Position numbers and translations under genes: made by a program | The notes under the pieces: model-generated | The model's input: only the letters and a program-made list of their open reading frames with translations | What the model was told of the DNA's origin: nothing | Database searches by the model: none | From: Neobacillus notoginsengisoli | GTDB taxonomy: Bacteria; Bacillota; Bacilli; Bacillales; Cytobacillaceae | Reading direction: 5' to 3' | DNA: 64,000 bases | Assembly: GCF_003515685.1 (NCBI RefSeq) | Contig: NZ_QWEG01000001.1 | Coordinates: forward strand, 124,001-188,000 | Part shown: piece after piece, positions 45,650 through 54,397 of the stretch | Layout of the letters: each line of letters starts with the position of its first letter | Numbering within the stretch: the stretch's first letter is position 1

Positions 45650-46849
45650 TTGGATACACAAACAAAAGGCTCATTGCTTAACCAGCCAAAGGCAGTATGG
45701 GCGGTCTTTTTTGCCAGTATTATCGCTTTTATGGGCCTCGGCCTCGTCGATCCGATTCTTGTTGCAATCGGCCGTCAGCTTCTCGCGACGCCAAGCCAGG
45801 TCACGTTGCTCTTCACGAGCTATAATGCCGTCATGGCTGTTGCCATGCTAGTTACAGGCATGATTTCCTCACGGCTAGGCATCAAATGGACGCTCCTCGC
45901 CGGAATTGTCATCATCGCGGCATTTTCCGGAATGGGCGGACTTTCAACGAATATATGGACGCTCGTCGCATTGCGCGGCGGCTGGGGGCTTGGCAATGCC
46001 CTGTTCGTCGCGACAGCGTTGGCCGCCATCGTATCACTTTCAAAAAGCGGTACGGCCAAGGCGATTATCTTGTACGAAGCGGCAATCGGACTCGGCATAT
46101 CAGTCGGCCCACTGCTTGGCGGCTGGCTCGGAAGCATGTCATGGAGGGGGCCTTTTTTCGGCGTTGCTGTGTTAATGGTGGTTGCCTTCGTCGGTTTAAT
46201 CACCCTCATGCCGGGCGCAAAAGCAGAGTCCGATGCTCCGAAAGTGAAATCTTCCATTAAGGATCCGTTCCTTGCGTTAAGACACCGCGGCCTTCTTGTT
46301 TTCGGCATTGGGGCCGCATTGTATAACTTTGGATTTTTCACCTTGCTTGCCTTCGCGCCATTTGTGATGGGGCTTGATGAGCATGGGATAGGATACGTAT
46401 TCCTTGGCTGGGGCCTTCTGCTTGCAGTCACATCTGTTTTTACAGCGCCATTTTTGCAAAAGTGGTTTGGTACTGTGAAAGCAATGTGCCTCATGCTGAC
46501 TTTGTTCGCTCTTGTCCTGGCGGCGATGGGAATTTGGACATCGACGCAGTGGGTCATTATTGCATCCGTCATTATCGCCGGCGCGCTGCTTGGGAATAAC
46601 AATACTCTCATTACAACAGCAGTGATGAACTCCGCCCCCGTTGAACGGGCTACCGCATCGGCAGCCTACAGCTTCCTCCGATTCATCGGAGGGGCAATCG
46701 CGCCGTTTTTCGCCGGCAAACTCGCGGAATGGTTCAATCCAAGTATGCCATTTTTTGTAGGCGCCGCATTCGTACTACTGTCGGTCATCTTCATCGCGCT
46801 AAACCACCAGCATGTCAAGCATGTTGATGAGGCGTATGCTAGTCATTAA
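45650..46849 (+). CDS. MFS transporter
   Basis: Major facilitator superfamily efflux-type permease, 399 residues. I use the TTG at 45650 (MDTQTKGSLLNQPKAVWAV) because GAGGAGG ends 8 bases before it; the frame is open further upstream without a site. About twelve hydrophobic segments; the loop 2-3 motif is SSRLGIKWTLL and motif C-like glycines are in GLGISVGPLLGGWLGS, typical of drug/H+ antiporters. Closest in style to YfmO-type multidrug exporters, but the substrate is unknown. Confidence 0.9.
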   Translation: MDTQTKGSLLNQPKAVWAVFFASIIAFMGLGLVDPILVAIGRQLLATPSQVTLLFTSYNAVMAVAMLVTGMISSRLGIKWTLLAGIVIIAAFSGMGGLSTNIWTLVALRGGWGLGNALFVATALAAIVSLSKSGTAKAIILYEAAIGLGISVGPLLGGWLGSMSWRGPFFGVAVLMVVAFVGLITLMPGAKAESDAPKVKSSIKDPFLALRHRGLLVFGIGAALYNFGFFTLLAFAPFVMGLDEHGIGYVFLGWGLLLAVTSVFTAPFLQKWFGTVKAMCLMLTLFALVLAAMGIWTSTQWVIIASVIIAGALLGNNNTLITTAVMNSAPVERATASAAYSFLRFIGGAIAPFFAGKLAEWFNPSMPFFVGAAFVLLSVIFIALNHQHVKHVDEAYASH

Positions 46850-46860
46850 TGAAAAGAAAC

Positions 46861-46897
46861 GAAGCCCGAGCGACTGCGAGACGCCGGGCTTTTTTGC
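46861..46897 (+). terminator. Terminator after the first MFS gene
   Basis: AAGCCCG pairs with CGGGCTT across a 14-nt loop, then TTTTTTG. Confidence 0.8.
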
Positions 46898-46982
46898 TGA
46901 AAGTTGGATTTTCTATTGCCGTGAACAGGCTGGTTTCTATACTATGGTGTTATGAGCAGAAATTCAGCCTGGAGGTGGCAAG

Positions 46983-47699
46983 GTGGCGAAGCGTGAACCG
47001 ATCGCAGCGGCACAGGCATTCATTGCGAAACATTACCCGGATTGTAAGGCCGCCATATTGGCTGGCAGTGTGGTCCGCGGGGAAGCGACGGAAACCTCGG
47101 ATTTGGATATGGTCATTTTTGATCCGGAGATCCCGTTCTCTTACCGGGAATCGGTACTGGACGAAGGTTGGCCGATAGAACTTTTTGTCCATAACATGAC
47201 TTCCTATCGGCACTTTTTTGAGATGGATAAAGAGGACGCAATCCCTACGATGCCGCGGATGGTTGCGGAAGGAATTGTTTTGAAAGGAAAAGATGCCGTC
47301 GAGCCGATTAGAAGGGAAGCAAGGGAACTGATGGACGCTGGCCCAGACGAATGGTTAGAGGAAACGATCATCGCTAAACGGTACTTCATCACGGATGTGC
47401 TCGACGATTTCATCGGCTGTCCGGACAGGGGAGAAGGGCTATTCATTGCGAATAAACTAGCCGATTTGGCGGTCGAATTCGTGCTGCGGACGAACAGGAA
47501 ATGGCTCGGAAACTCGAAATGGGTAGCTCGATCCTTAAAGCAATTCGATGAAGGCTTCGCTAGCCGTTTTATCGATTCATTGGATGCCTTTTATCGAAAA
47601 GAAGCCAAGGAGCCGCTTATCCAGATCGTCGATGAGATTCTCGAGCCATATGGCGGAAGGCTGTTCGAAGGCTTTTCTCTCGGCAAAATAGAAATCTAA
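46983..47699 (+). CDS. Nucleotidyltransferase-domain protein
   Basis: Pol-beta-type nucleotidyltransferase of the minimal/antibiotic-adenylyltransferase kind, 238 residues. The motif GSVVRGEATETSDLDMVIF (Gly28-Ser29, Ser39-Asp-Leu-Asp42) supplies the metal-binding aspartates. A helical C-terminal domain follows (ELMDAGPDEWLEETIIAKRYF...). The GTG at 46983 follows GGAGGTGGCAA. Substrate cannot be inferred; members modify small molecules, proteins or RNA. Confidence 0.85.
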   Translation: MAKREPIAAAQAFIAKHYPDCKAAILAGSVVRGEATETSDLDMVIFDPEIPFSYRESVLDEGWPIELFVHNMTSYRHFFEMDKEDAIPTMPRMVAEGIVLKGKDAVEPIRREARELMDAGPDEWLEETIIAKRYFITDVLDDFIGCPDRGEGLFIANKLADLAVEFVLRTNRKWLGNSKWVARSLKQFDEGFASRFIDSLDAFYRKEAKEPLIQIVDEILEPYGGRLFEGFSLGKIEI

Positions 47700-47884
47700 T
47701 AGAGGTCTGGCGTTGCAACTCGGTTTACAAATAAATCTATTTTGGCGCTTGAAAAGGTATTCACTAAGGAAAACTTTTGCAAAAAAATGAAGCGAATAGG
47801 ATTATTCTTTTGCAAAAACTTCCCCCTTCACTTGAATCGGTTGGGAAAATCGTTCGAAAATGACACGTTAAAGGAGTTAAATTG

Positions 47885-48382
47885 ATGACAAAGCACAGTG
47901 CAGAATACTGGATTAATCAGCTCGGACTTGAACCACATCCGGAAGGCGGTTTTTACAAGCAATCTTATAAATCTGGGGAAGAGGTTCCAGGCCGGGGGCG
48001 AGTACTTTATACAAGCATCTATTTTCTGATGACAACCGGAAATATTTCGCATTTCCATCGGCTCCAGTCGGATGAACTTTGGTATTTTCATGCGGGGGAT
48101 TCCTTGTCCGTCCATATGATCCATGAAAACGGTGAGTACGAAGAGGTTCGTCTCGGTTTGAATCTCGAAAACGGGGAAGTGCCCCAGTTGCTCGTTCCCA
48201 AGAATACCATTTTCGGTTCGTCCGTTTTGCAGGAGGATGCTTATGCGCTGGTTGGCTGCATGGTCTCACCAGGCTTCGAATTCGAGGACTTTGAACTGTT
48301 CACCCAAGAGGAACTGCTTCGGGACTACCCGCAGCATGAGGAAGTCATTCGGCTAATGGCGTATGAAAAACTGCCGGAATGA
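47885..48382 (+). CDS. Cupin-family protein (DUF985)
   Basis: Single-domain cupin, 165 residues from the ATG at 47885, 8 bases after AAGGAG. Family start YWINQLGLEPHPEGGFYKQSY; metal-site residues in SHFHRLQSDELWYFHAGD (His-Phe-His ... Glu). The C-terminal part GSSVLQEDAYALVGCMVSPGFEFEDFEL is also typical. DUF985 proteins have no firmly established reaction. Two TTTTGCAAAA palindromes occur in the 190-base upstream gap. Confidence 0.88.
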   Translation: MTKHSAEYWINQLGLEPHPEGGFYKQSYKSGEEVPGRGRVLYTSIYFLMTTGNISHFHRLQSDELWYFHAGDSLSVHMIHENGEYEEVRLGLNLENGEVPQLLVPKNTIFGSSVLQEDAYALVGCMVSPGFEFEDFELFTQEELLRDYPQHEEVIRLMAYEKLPE

Positions 48383-48470
48383 TAGACGGGTTTCTTGGTA
48401 GGGAGTGCAGGCGGTTTTTTAAATAAAGCTGCCTTTAAAGCACACTTTATCTACTAATTTTTAAGAAAGC

Positions 48471-48495
48471 TGCTGCGGCGGCTTTTTTTGTTGGC
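48471..48495 (+). terminator. Terminator after the cupin gene
   Basis: AAGCTGC-TGCG-GCGGCTT followed by TTTTTG; small but with a clear T-run. Confidence 0.65.
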
Positions 48496-48605
48496 TGGTT
48501 TTGGGAATTTGCAGCTAAGATCTATTTTAATGAAAGGCAAGCAGGATTTTTAGCATCTTCCGGGTGTTTTGGGAAATAAATCCGAATCGAATGCCATTTA
48601 TCCAT

Positions 48606-48689
48606 TAAATTTTGAATTTTATCCACGAATTTTTGAATATATGCATAAATTTTCCCGATATATCAATAATTTTTTTCATATATCCGAGT
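48606..48689 (+). repeat. 21-bp tandem repeat, copy 2 (upstream of MFS gene)
   Basis: Four consecutive 21-bp units (48606, 48627, 48648 and 48669) of the AATTTTT-N5-ATATC type. The segment 48627-48689 is closely similar to 35209-35271, including the shared end CATATATCCGAGTCTGTCA. It sits about 180 bases upstream of the transporter start. Confidence 0.85.
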
Positions 48690-48871
48690 CTGTCACTTTT
48701 TCGCCACACTTCCCGCCGGTAAAACCACATACTGGAAAAGAAACCAATCCTTCCAAACGCACATTCGATTGGGAAATATTTAGTAAAAAGCCCAACCGCT
48801 ATCTGAATATTCTTTTTAATAAAACGCAAAAAGTGTTACTATGGAATAAATGGAAGGAAAAGGGTGAGGGG

Positions 48872-50101
48872 ATGAGTTCATGGAAAAACCCGATTCTGTT
48901 ATTGTCGGGGATTGGCATTTCTTATTTGGGCAGCTGGATTTATTTAATTGCCCTGAATATTGCCGTCCTTGATTTAACCGGATCGGCGGCAGCAGTCGCT
49001 GGCCTGTACATTATCAGGCCAATCGCGGTGTTAATCACAAACACCTGGTCAGGCAGTGTCATTGACCGGGCCAACAAACGGAAGCTGATGATCGCAACAG
49101 ATGTCATTAGAGGACTACTAGTCATCATCATTCCATTTACGGATTCACTTTGGCTCATTTACTTAATCATGCTGTTTATTAACGTGGCTGGCGCATTTTT
49201 TGGGCCAAGCTCAACGGTTTATATTGCAAAATTAGTTCCGGAGGAAAACCGCCAACGGTTCAATTCAGTAATGAGCATGACAGCTTCGGGAGCATTTTTG
49301 CTCGGTCCCGCGATTGCAGGAGCGCTGATCATGTTTGCCGGAACCGACATTTGTATCATCATTAATGCCATTTCATTTATCGTGTGCGCATTCTTTATTT
49401 ACCTGCTGCCGGATGTGGATGAGGCGAAACAAGATGCGAAAGAGCCAATTCGGCTTGCAACACTTATTGAGGATTGGAAGGCAGTCCGGCATTTTATAAC
49501 CGGTGCAAAATTTTTCATCTTCGTTTATTTACTCTACCAGGGGGCAACGTTGATTGGGTATGCCCTAGACCCCCAGGAAGTGACATTTATTAAAAAACAC
49601 CTTGGCTTATCCACACAAGATTATGGCTTGATTGTCAGTATTACCGGGATAGGCGCGCTAGCCGGGTCATCCGTTGCCGCATTGGGAGCGAAGAAAATCC
49701 CGCTGAAATACTATCTCGGAGGCGGGATGCTGCTGCAGTCGATTGGCTATATCGCCTTTTACTCATCCGTTGATTTTTTTACCGCAACGGCCGCGTTCGT
49801 CTTTTTGGGCTTTTTCATGGCCTTCGCAACCGCAGGATATGCTACATTCTTTCAAAATAAAGTCCCGATTGACCTAATGGGCAGATTTGCAAGCGTTGCC
49901 GAAATGGCTCAGGGAGTTATCCAAATCAGCCTGACACTGGTCGTCGGCTTCCTGGCAGAATGGTTCACCGTCCAATTCGTCTGCATCGCCTTTTCCGTCG
50001 TCGGCGTTGCCTTCGCAATCATCCTGTTTGCAACCATCGTCATGCCATCAAAAGCTGCCTACTTCAAAGAAAAAACCCAAACCCAAAGCGCAGCCAGCTA
50101 A
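48872..50101 (+). CDS. MFS transporter (MFS_3-like)
   Basis: Major facilitator permease, 409 residues from the ATG at 48872, preceded by GTGAGGGG. The frame stays open upstream through the 21-bp repeats, but that part is not protein-like. About twelve membrane segments, with SGSVIDRANKRKLMIATDVIRG as the loop 2-3 motif and FFGPSSTVYIAKLVPEENRQRFNSVMSM, typical of the MFS_3/enterobactin-exporter-like group often annotated as macrolide or drug exporters. Substrate unknown. Confidence 0.88.
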   Translation: MSSWKNPILLLSGIGISYLGSWIYLIALNIAVLDLTGSAAAVAGLYIIRPIAVLITNTWSGSVIDRANKRKLMIATDVIRGLLVIIIPFTDSLWLIYLIMLFINVAGAFFGPSSTVYIAKLVPEENRQRFNSVMSMTASGAFLLGPAIAGALIMFAGTDICIIINAISFIVCAFFIYLLPDVDEAKQDAKEPIRLATLIEDWKAVRHFITGAKFFIFVYLLYQGATLIGYALDPQEVTFIKKHLGLSTQDYGLIVSITGIGALAGSSVAALGAKKIPLKYYLGGGMLLQSIGYIAFYSSVDFFTATAAFVFLGFFMAFATAGYATFFQNKVPIDLMGRFASVAEMAQGVIQISLTLVVGFLAEWFTVQFVCIAFSVVGVAFAIILFATIVMPSKAAYFKEKTQTQSAAS

Positions 50102-50122
50102 AAGAAACACCCAAACCACACC

Positions 50123-50155
50123 AAAAAAAGGCGGTCCCCCTCCGCCTTTTTTTTT
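50123..50155 (+). terminator. Terminator after the second MFS gene
   Basis: AAAAAAAGGCGG-TCCCCC-TCCGCCTTTTTTT; strong, long T-run. Confidence 0.9.
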
Positions 50156-50158
50156 GAT

Positions 50159-50225
50159 GCAGGGGACGGTTCTGCTGCTTCATTCGGGTCCCGAATGAAG
50201 CGCTAGAACCGTCCCCTGCCTCATT
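50159..50225. repeat. Dispersed palindromic repeat, copy 1
   Basis: A ~60-base imperfect palindrome: GCAGGGGACGGTTCT at the left pairs with AGAACCGTCCCCTGC at the right, with inner CTTCATTCGGG/CCCGAATGAAG. Its 3' tail CCTCATTA reaches the stop codon of the leftward gene at 50224. A second copy lies at 52322-52390. From memory this type recurs in Bacillus genomes. Confidence 0.85.
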
Positions 50226-50625
50226 AGCCTCTGCCAAGGTATTTGTTGATGTCTTCGGCTTTGACGTTTTTGAAGATGTTGATGACGAAGAGGAGGACGG
50301 ATAGGACGAGGATGTTCGGGAAAATTTGGAGCAGGATCATGAGGGAGTCGTTTCCGAGCAGCAAGTAAACTAAGCCTAGCATGAATAATGGCAATGAAAT
50401 GTTATAAAGCCAGAAATGAAGTTTCGCGAGTAGCGTCTCACCTGCCTTCGGGAAAAGCACATACACTAGGCCAGACAATGCCAACGAAACCCAGCCGACA
50501 AGGTTAATATGGGCATGCGCGCCCATGAGGCGGTGATCGCCGGCAATTTCCATGCCAACTCCCATTCCGACCCCAAGCAAGAAATAAAGCGAAGCAATTT
50601 TAAGAAAAAGGGTTCCCAGTTTCAC
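50224..50625 (-). CDS. Orphan haem-copper-oxidase subunit I-like membrane protein
   Basis: Four-helix membrane protein of 133 residues. GDHRLMGAHAHINLVGWVSLALSG resembles the helix of cytochrome oxidase/NO reductase subunit I that carries haem-ligand histidines, and HFWLYNISLP is a second similar segment. It is much too short to be an oxidase. GTG start at 50625, 8 bases after AAAGGAGG. Similar small proteins are annotated as cytochrome-oxidase-like in bacilli; function unknown, possibly haem binding. Bordered by the dispersed palindrome. Confidence 0.75.
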   Translation of the reverse strand: MKLGTLFLKIASLYFLLGVGMGVGMEIAGDHRLMGAHAHINLVGWVSLALSGLVYVLFPKAGETLLAKLHFWLYNISLPLFMLGLVYLLLGNDSLMILLQIFPNILVLSVLLFVINIFKNVKAEDINKYLGRG

Positions 50626-50758
50626 AAAAAGCACCTCCTTTTTCATAGTGGTGAACCATTACCAATATACGTTGGAAACACACGCATTATGAATTTTCCA
50701 ACATAATAAAGCTGCTAACATCATATGGTCTGAATGCATAAACGTGTTGCCTATTTTT

Positions 50759-50795
50759 GCAAAAAAGAAAAAGCCCGCCAAGAAGGCGGACTAGC
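50759..50795 (-). terminator. Terminator of the subtilase gene
   Basis: On the minus strand AGTCCGCC-TTCTT-GGCGGGCT is followed by TTTTCTTTTTTG. Confidence 0.85.
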
Positions 50796-50821
50796 AAACT
50801 CAGCAAGCGATCATACTGTTG

Positions 50822-52243
50822 TTATCGATTGAAAAGATCATACAGCCTGCCCGCCGCACCCGGCCGGCGGGGCGGATTCTTCATGTCACGCGCCATTTGC
50901 AGCGCGCGGTTTACGTCGATAATGCCGTTCCCGTATTGCGCATCTCTGCCTCTGATTCCACTGTCTGCGGCTGAACGCTTGATAATCTTCGCGACCTGCC
51001 TGTTTGACAGCTTGGGGTTCTCTGAGCGGATCAATCCGGCAAGGCCGGCAACATGGGGAGAGGCCATCGAAGTCCCGGACAAAGCGGCATACTGCTTCTT
51101 GAAGTACGTACTCGGAATATACACACCCGGAGCGGCCACATCCACATAAGTGCCGTAATTGGAAAACTCGGCGAGTGCACCTTCATGGTCAATCGCTGAA
51201 ACGGCCAGGACCTGTGGGTAGGAGGCCGGATAGGTTCGCTGCCGGGAATGGTCATTGCCAGCGGCCGCAACTAGGACAACATCCCGGCTGTACGCATAAT
51301 CGATCGCTTCCTTCAGCGCCCGGGAAGGCTGATAGTTGCCAAGGCTCAGGTTGATCACCTTGGCGCCATTGTCAGTCGCCCAGTAAATCCCTTTGGCAAT
51401 GTCAAACGTTGTCCCATACCCTTTTTTGCCCATCGCTTTGACAGGCATAATTTTGTTATACCATGTAATCCCGGCAACCCCGCGGCCGTTATTCGTCTCC
51501 GAGGCAATGATGCCGGCGACATGTGTGCCATGCCCGTTATCGTCATTAGGATCATTATTATCTTTAAGGACATTATATCCCCGCACAATCCGGTTCTTTA
51601 AATCGGGATGGTCAAGGTCGACCCCTGTATCAACAAGGGCAATCGTAATATTCTTGGAGCCCCTCGAAATCGCCCATCCATTCTCCGTACCAATCGCTGG
51701 CAGATTCCATTGGTACTGCTCACGATAAAACACATCATTCGGGATTGGCAGGGCATTTTGCATCAGGATAAAATGCGGTTCTGCGAACTCCACATCGTTT
51801 CTTTTTGAAAATAAATCCACCAATTGCTGCGCATCCATCGTACGGGACTTGAAAATATAAGTGGAGTTGAAATGCTTTAAAAGCTTCCCGTTGATATCAC
51901 GGTTGATCCTCGAAAGCTCCTCACTAGAAGGATGCCCGGCGAAATCCACAACCACTTCATCTTTTACAAAATGGCTCGCATCCCGTTCATTATGATAAAT
52001 CATCTCGATATTCGGACTTTTCTCTAGCAAGATTTTCACTTGATCCCGATTCCACACATTATCATAACCCGTAATCCGCAGCCTGTGGCCATCCCGCTTG
52101 TGTAACATCTCCAGCCCTTCCGCCATCTCAACCCGCGCAAGCCGCTCCCGATTTATCTCCCCATCATCAAGAAACAACACCCCGCCTGCTAGCAGAGCAA
52201 CCGCAACAATCCCCCCCGCAACCAAAAACCTCCTAAACGCCAC
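50822..52243 (-). CDS. Subtilisin-like serine protease (S8), membrane anchored or secreted
   Basis: Extracytoplasmic serine protease, 473 residues from the GTG at 52243 (GGGGTGAT upstream). An N-terminal hydrophobic segment (FLVAGGIVAVALLAGGVLFL) is a signal peptide or anchor. A propeptide of ~150 residues follows, including an inhibitor-I9-like part (GKLLKHFNSTYIFKSRTMDAQ). The catalytic triad is clear: Asp in ALVDTGVDLDHPDL, His in DDNGHGTHVAGI, Ser in ALSGTSMASPHVAGLAG, with oxyanion Asn in VAAAGNDHS. Complete and apparently functional. Related to fervidolysin/thermitase-type subtilases. Confidence 0.93.
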   Translation of the reverse strand: MAFRRFLVAGGIVAVALLAGGVLFLDDGEINRERLARVEMAEGLEMLHKRDGHRLRITGYDNVWNRDQVKILLEKSPNIEMIYHNERDASHFVKDEVVVDFAGHPSSEELSRINRDINGKLLKHFNSTYIFKSRTMDAQQLVDLFSKRNDVEFAEPHFILMQNALPIPNDVFYREQYQWNLPAIGTENGWAISRGSKNITIALVDTGVDLDHPDLKNRIVRGYNVLKDNNDPNDDNGHGTHVAGIIASETNNGRGVAGITWYNKIMPVKAMGKKGYGTTFDIAKGIYWATDNGAKVINLSLGNYQPSRALKEAIDYAYSRDVVLVAAAGNDHSRQRTYPASYPQVLAVSAIDHEGALAEFSNYGTYVDVAAPGVYIPSTYFKKQYAALSGTSMASPHVAGLAGLIRSENPKLSNRQVAKIIKRSAADSGIRGRDAQYGNGIIDVNRALQMARDMKNPPRRPGAAGRLYDLFNR

Positions 52244-52321
52244 ACAATCACCCCACAAAAACACTCTATACCCATAGAATCTAACCCAACCGCCAAAAAT
52301 AACGGCGGGAATTGATGGAAG

Positions 52322-52390
52322 CACGGGGACGGTTCTACTGCTTCATTCGATTCCCGAAAGAAGCAATAGAACCGTCCTGCTGCCTCATTG
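52322..52390. repeat. Dispersed palindromic repeat, copy 2
   Basis: Same orientation and order of blocks as the copy at 50159: GGGGACGGTTCTACTG, CTTCATTCGATTCCCGAA, GAAGC, ATAGAACCGTCC, TGCCTCATT. Several positions have diverged, so the stem is less perfect. The two copies flank the oxidase-like and subtilase genes. Confidence 0.8.
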
Positions 52391-52439
52391 CCTATTGGGA
52401 CAGAAAGATAGTAAAATGGGGATGAAGGGGGAAGTATCT

Positions 52440-52982
52440 GTGTTTCCACGATTAGAGACTGACAGGTTGCTGTTAAGAGAAATAACAATGGATGATGCGC
52501 CATGCATTTTCGCATGTTTTTCGAATGAAGAAGTGACAAGGTATTATGGATTTGAAACGATGCATACGATAGATCAGGCTGAAAAGCTGATTAAATTTTT
52601 TTCGGAAAAATACGAAGACAAGGCGGGAATCCGTTGGGGGATTGAACGGAAAAGCGAAAGCGGCCTCATTGGGACGATTGGGTTCAATTCCTGGAGCATC
52701 AAACATAAAGGAGCGGAAATTGGCTATGAAGTCCATCCAGATTACTGGCGGAAAGGCTACATCTCAGAAGCGCTCCGGGCAGTATTCGCCTACGGATTTG
52801 AGGCCATGGATTTAAACCGCATTGGCGCAGTCGTTTTTCCTGAAAATGAGGCATCTAATAAACTCTTGCTAAAAGCCGGCTTTCAAAAAGAAGGGCTTTT
52901 GAGAGAATACATTTATCAAAACGGCACGCCCCATGATGCCTATGTGTACTCATTGTTAAAAGGGTCTTATCAGGAAGACTAA
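52440..52982 (+). CDS. RimJ/RimL-type GNAT acetyltransferase
   Basis: Acetyltransferase_3 family, probably acting on a protein or amino-sugar amine; 180 residues from the GTG at 52440 (GGGGGAAG 8 bases upstream). N-terminal FPRLETDRLLLREITMDDA is the family opener. The acetyl-CoA motif is IGYEVHPDYWRKGYISEALRAV and the C-terminal signature is NRIGAVVFPENEASNKLLLKAGFQKEGLLREYI. Substrate unknown. Confidence 0.88.
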   Translation: MFPRLETDRLLLREITMDDAPCIFACFSNEEVTRYYGFETMHTIDQAEKLIKFFSEKYEDKAGIRWGIERKSESGLIGTIGFNSWSIKHKGAEIGYEVHPDYWRKGYISEALRAVFAYGFEAMDLNRIGAVVFPENEASNKLLLKAGFQKEGLLREYIYQNGTPHDAYVYSLLKGSYQED

Positions 52983-53094
52983 CTCTAGAGTTTACCAGCA
53001 TTGAACAATTTTCCCGAACTCAGAGAAAAAAAAGGAAGCTGCTGCTCCAATGTAGAATAGAATTTAAACAAGTTAAATTCCGTAAAGGAAGCGG

Positions 53095-53631
53095 GTGTTT
53101 ATTTTGGCAAAAGCAAAGAAAGAGCTGCTTAGCTGGGGGAAATCATTTTTTTTCGCATTGATTATTGCATTGGCAGTCAGGACTTTTTTATTCTCCCCAT
53201 ACATTGTCGAAGGCTCGTCGATGGAACCGACCCTTCACAATCAAGAGAAAATTTTCGTCAATAAAATGGGTGACTTCAAAAGAGGCGACATCGTTGTCAT
53301 CAAAGGCCCGGTAGAAAATTATGTAAAAAGAGTTATCGCGCTTCCCGGCGATACGATTGAAATGAAAAACGATCAACTATTGATCAATGGGAAAAAAATA
53401 AAGGAACCGTATCTAACCGGAAACCTAACGTTGGCAAAACAATTCGGGAGCAAGTTAACAGGGGATTTCGGCTCCTTTATAGTGCCAAAGGGCGACCTCT
53501 TCGTCATGGGAGATAATCGGCTTCACAGCACGGACACCCGTAACGGCCTCGGGTTTATTAAGAAAAGCAGCATAGTCGGAAAAAGCGAATTCGTCTTCTT
53601 CCCTTTTTCAGATATTCGGACAATTAAGTAG
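53095..53631 (+). CDS. lepB: Type I signal peptidase
   Basis: Membrane serine protease that removes Sec/Tat signal peptides outside the cell membrane. 178 residues, the short Gram-positive form with one N-terminal helix (FFFALIIALAVRTFLFSPYIV). The Ser-Lys dyad is Ser42 in GSSMEPTL and Lys78 in NYVKRVIALPGD; box E is FVMGDNRLHSTDTRNGLGFI. The GTG at 53095 is close to its GGAAG site, so the TTG at 53104 is an alternative start. Several signal sequences in the window are likely substrates. It may be one of several Sip paralogues. Confidence 0.94.
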   Translation: MFILAKAKKELLSWGKSFFFALIIALAVRTFLFSPYIVEGSSMEPTLHNQEKIFVNKMGDFKRGDIVVIKGPVENYVKRVIALPGDTIEMKNDQLLINGKKIKEPYLTGNLTLAKQFGSKLTGDFGSFIVPKGDLFVMGDNRLHSTDTRNGLGFIKKSSIVGKSEFVFFPFSDIRTIK

Positions 53632-53708
53632 CGATTGGCAAAAGGGCCAAAGAATCGAGGTTTTCGTTTTATTTGATGGGCTCATCTCCCATCTAAGAAA
53701 AACAAAAC

Positions 53709-53741
53709 GGACCCCCGCACATTGCGGAGGGTCCTTTTTTC
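53709..53741. terminator. Terminator between lepB and the first DoxX gene
   Basis: GGACCCCCGCA pairs with TGCGGAGGGTCC around CAT (53709-53734), T6 on the right; the left flank CAAAA gives a weaker T-rich tail for the leftward transcript. Confidence 0.85.
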
Positions 53742-53769
53742 ATTGGAGCTAAGCGCTAAAACCGAGCTT

Positions 53770-54270
53770 TTATTCTTGTGTCTGCGGTGCTTTTTTGAAT
53801 ACAGTCTTGTTGATGAAAGGAAGCAAATAGTGGTCAAGCCCGTATTTTCCAGCGTTCGCGCCAGCGACTAGGATGATGAAGCCCATCAAGATGTCAGTTG
53901 GGTTGTGGCTGACAGTTCCCGCAAGCATGAAGCTGAAGTTCATCACAAGTCCGAAGAACATAGCCGCAGAAGTCAGGCAGCCGAGGATCAGGCCAAGACC
54001 GACCAGGAATTCACCCCAAGGAATTAGGACGTTGAACAATTCGACGTTTGGCAGAGCGAAAGAGTTCAGGAAGTTCACGTACCAGCCATAGACAATTCCG
54101 TCTGGACCGCTGACAGGGTTGGCGGCTGCGCCTTTCAAAAATCCTGCTGCATCGAAGCCTCCAGTAATTTTGCCATAACCTGCTGTCAGCCAAGCATAAC
54201 CGAGATAGATCCGTAGGACGGCGAGAAGAGCGGCAGCGACTTTGTTTTCCCTTAAGAATGAATTAATCAT
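53770..54270 (-). CDS. DoxX-family membrane protein, paralogue 1
   Basis: Four-helix membrane protein of the DoxX family, 166 residues. GYAWLTAGYGKITGGFDAAGFLKG, GPDGIVYGWYVNFLN and IPWGEFLVGLGLILGCLT define the family. In other bacteria DoxX relatives work with superoxide dismutase or thiosulfate/quinone metabolism; the role here is unknown. The gene at 55824-56324 has the same length and roughly 86% identity by eye. GGGGAATTATT precedes the ATG, and an FNR-type box lies about 135 bases upstream. Confidence 0.9.
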   Translation of the reverse strand: MINSFLRENKVAAALLAVLRIYLGYAWLTAGYGKITGGFDAAGFLKGAAANPVSGPDGIVYGWYVNFLNSFALPNVELFNVLIPWGEFLVGLGLILGCLTSAAMFFGLVMNFSFMLAGTVSHNPTDILMGFIILVAGANAGKYGLDHYLLPFINKTVFKKAPQTQE

Positions 54271-54397
54271 GAATAATTCCCCTTTTCGTTTTAAAATTTA
54301 ATTATGTTGTTTACATTGTTATCATAATCCGATTTTCACCATCCGGGTAGGGGATTTCCGGCTTATTCAAAAAATAGACAAAGCTTCTTGACGAACG

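Noticed and set aside
48569-48871. N-terminal extension of the second MFS transporter
   Set aside because: The extra ~100 codons are translated repeats and spacer. A proper ribosome site and a membrane-protein start are at 48872.
50159-52390. Composite transposon formed by the two palindromes
   Set aside because: No transposase, no inverted relationship between the copies and no clear target-site duplication.
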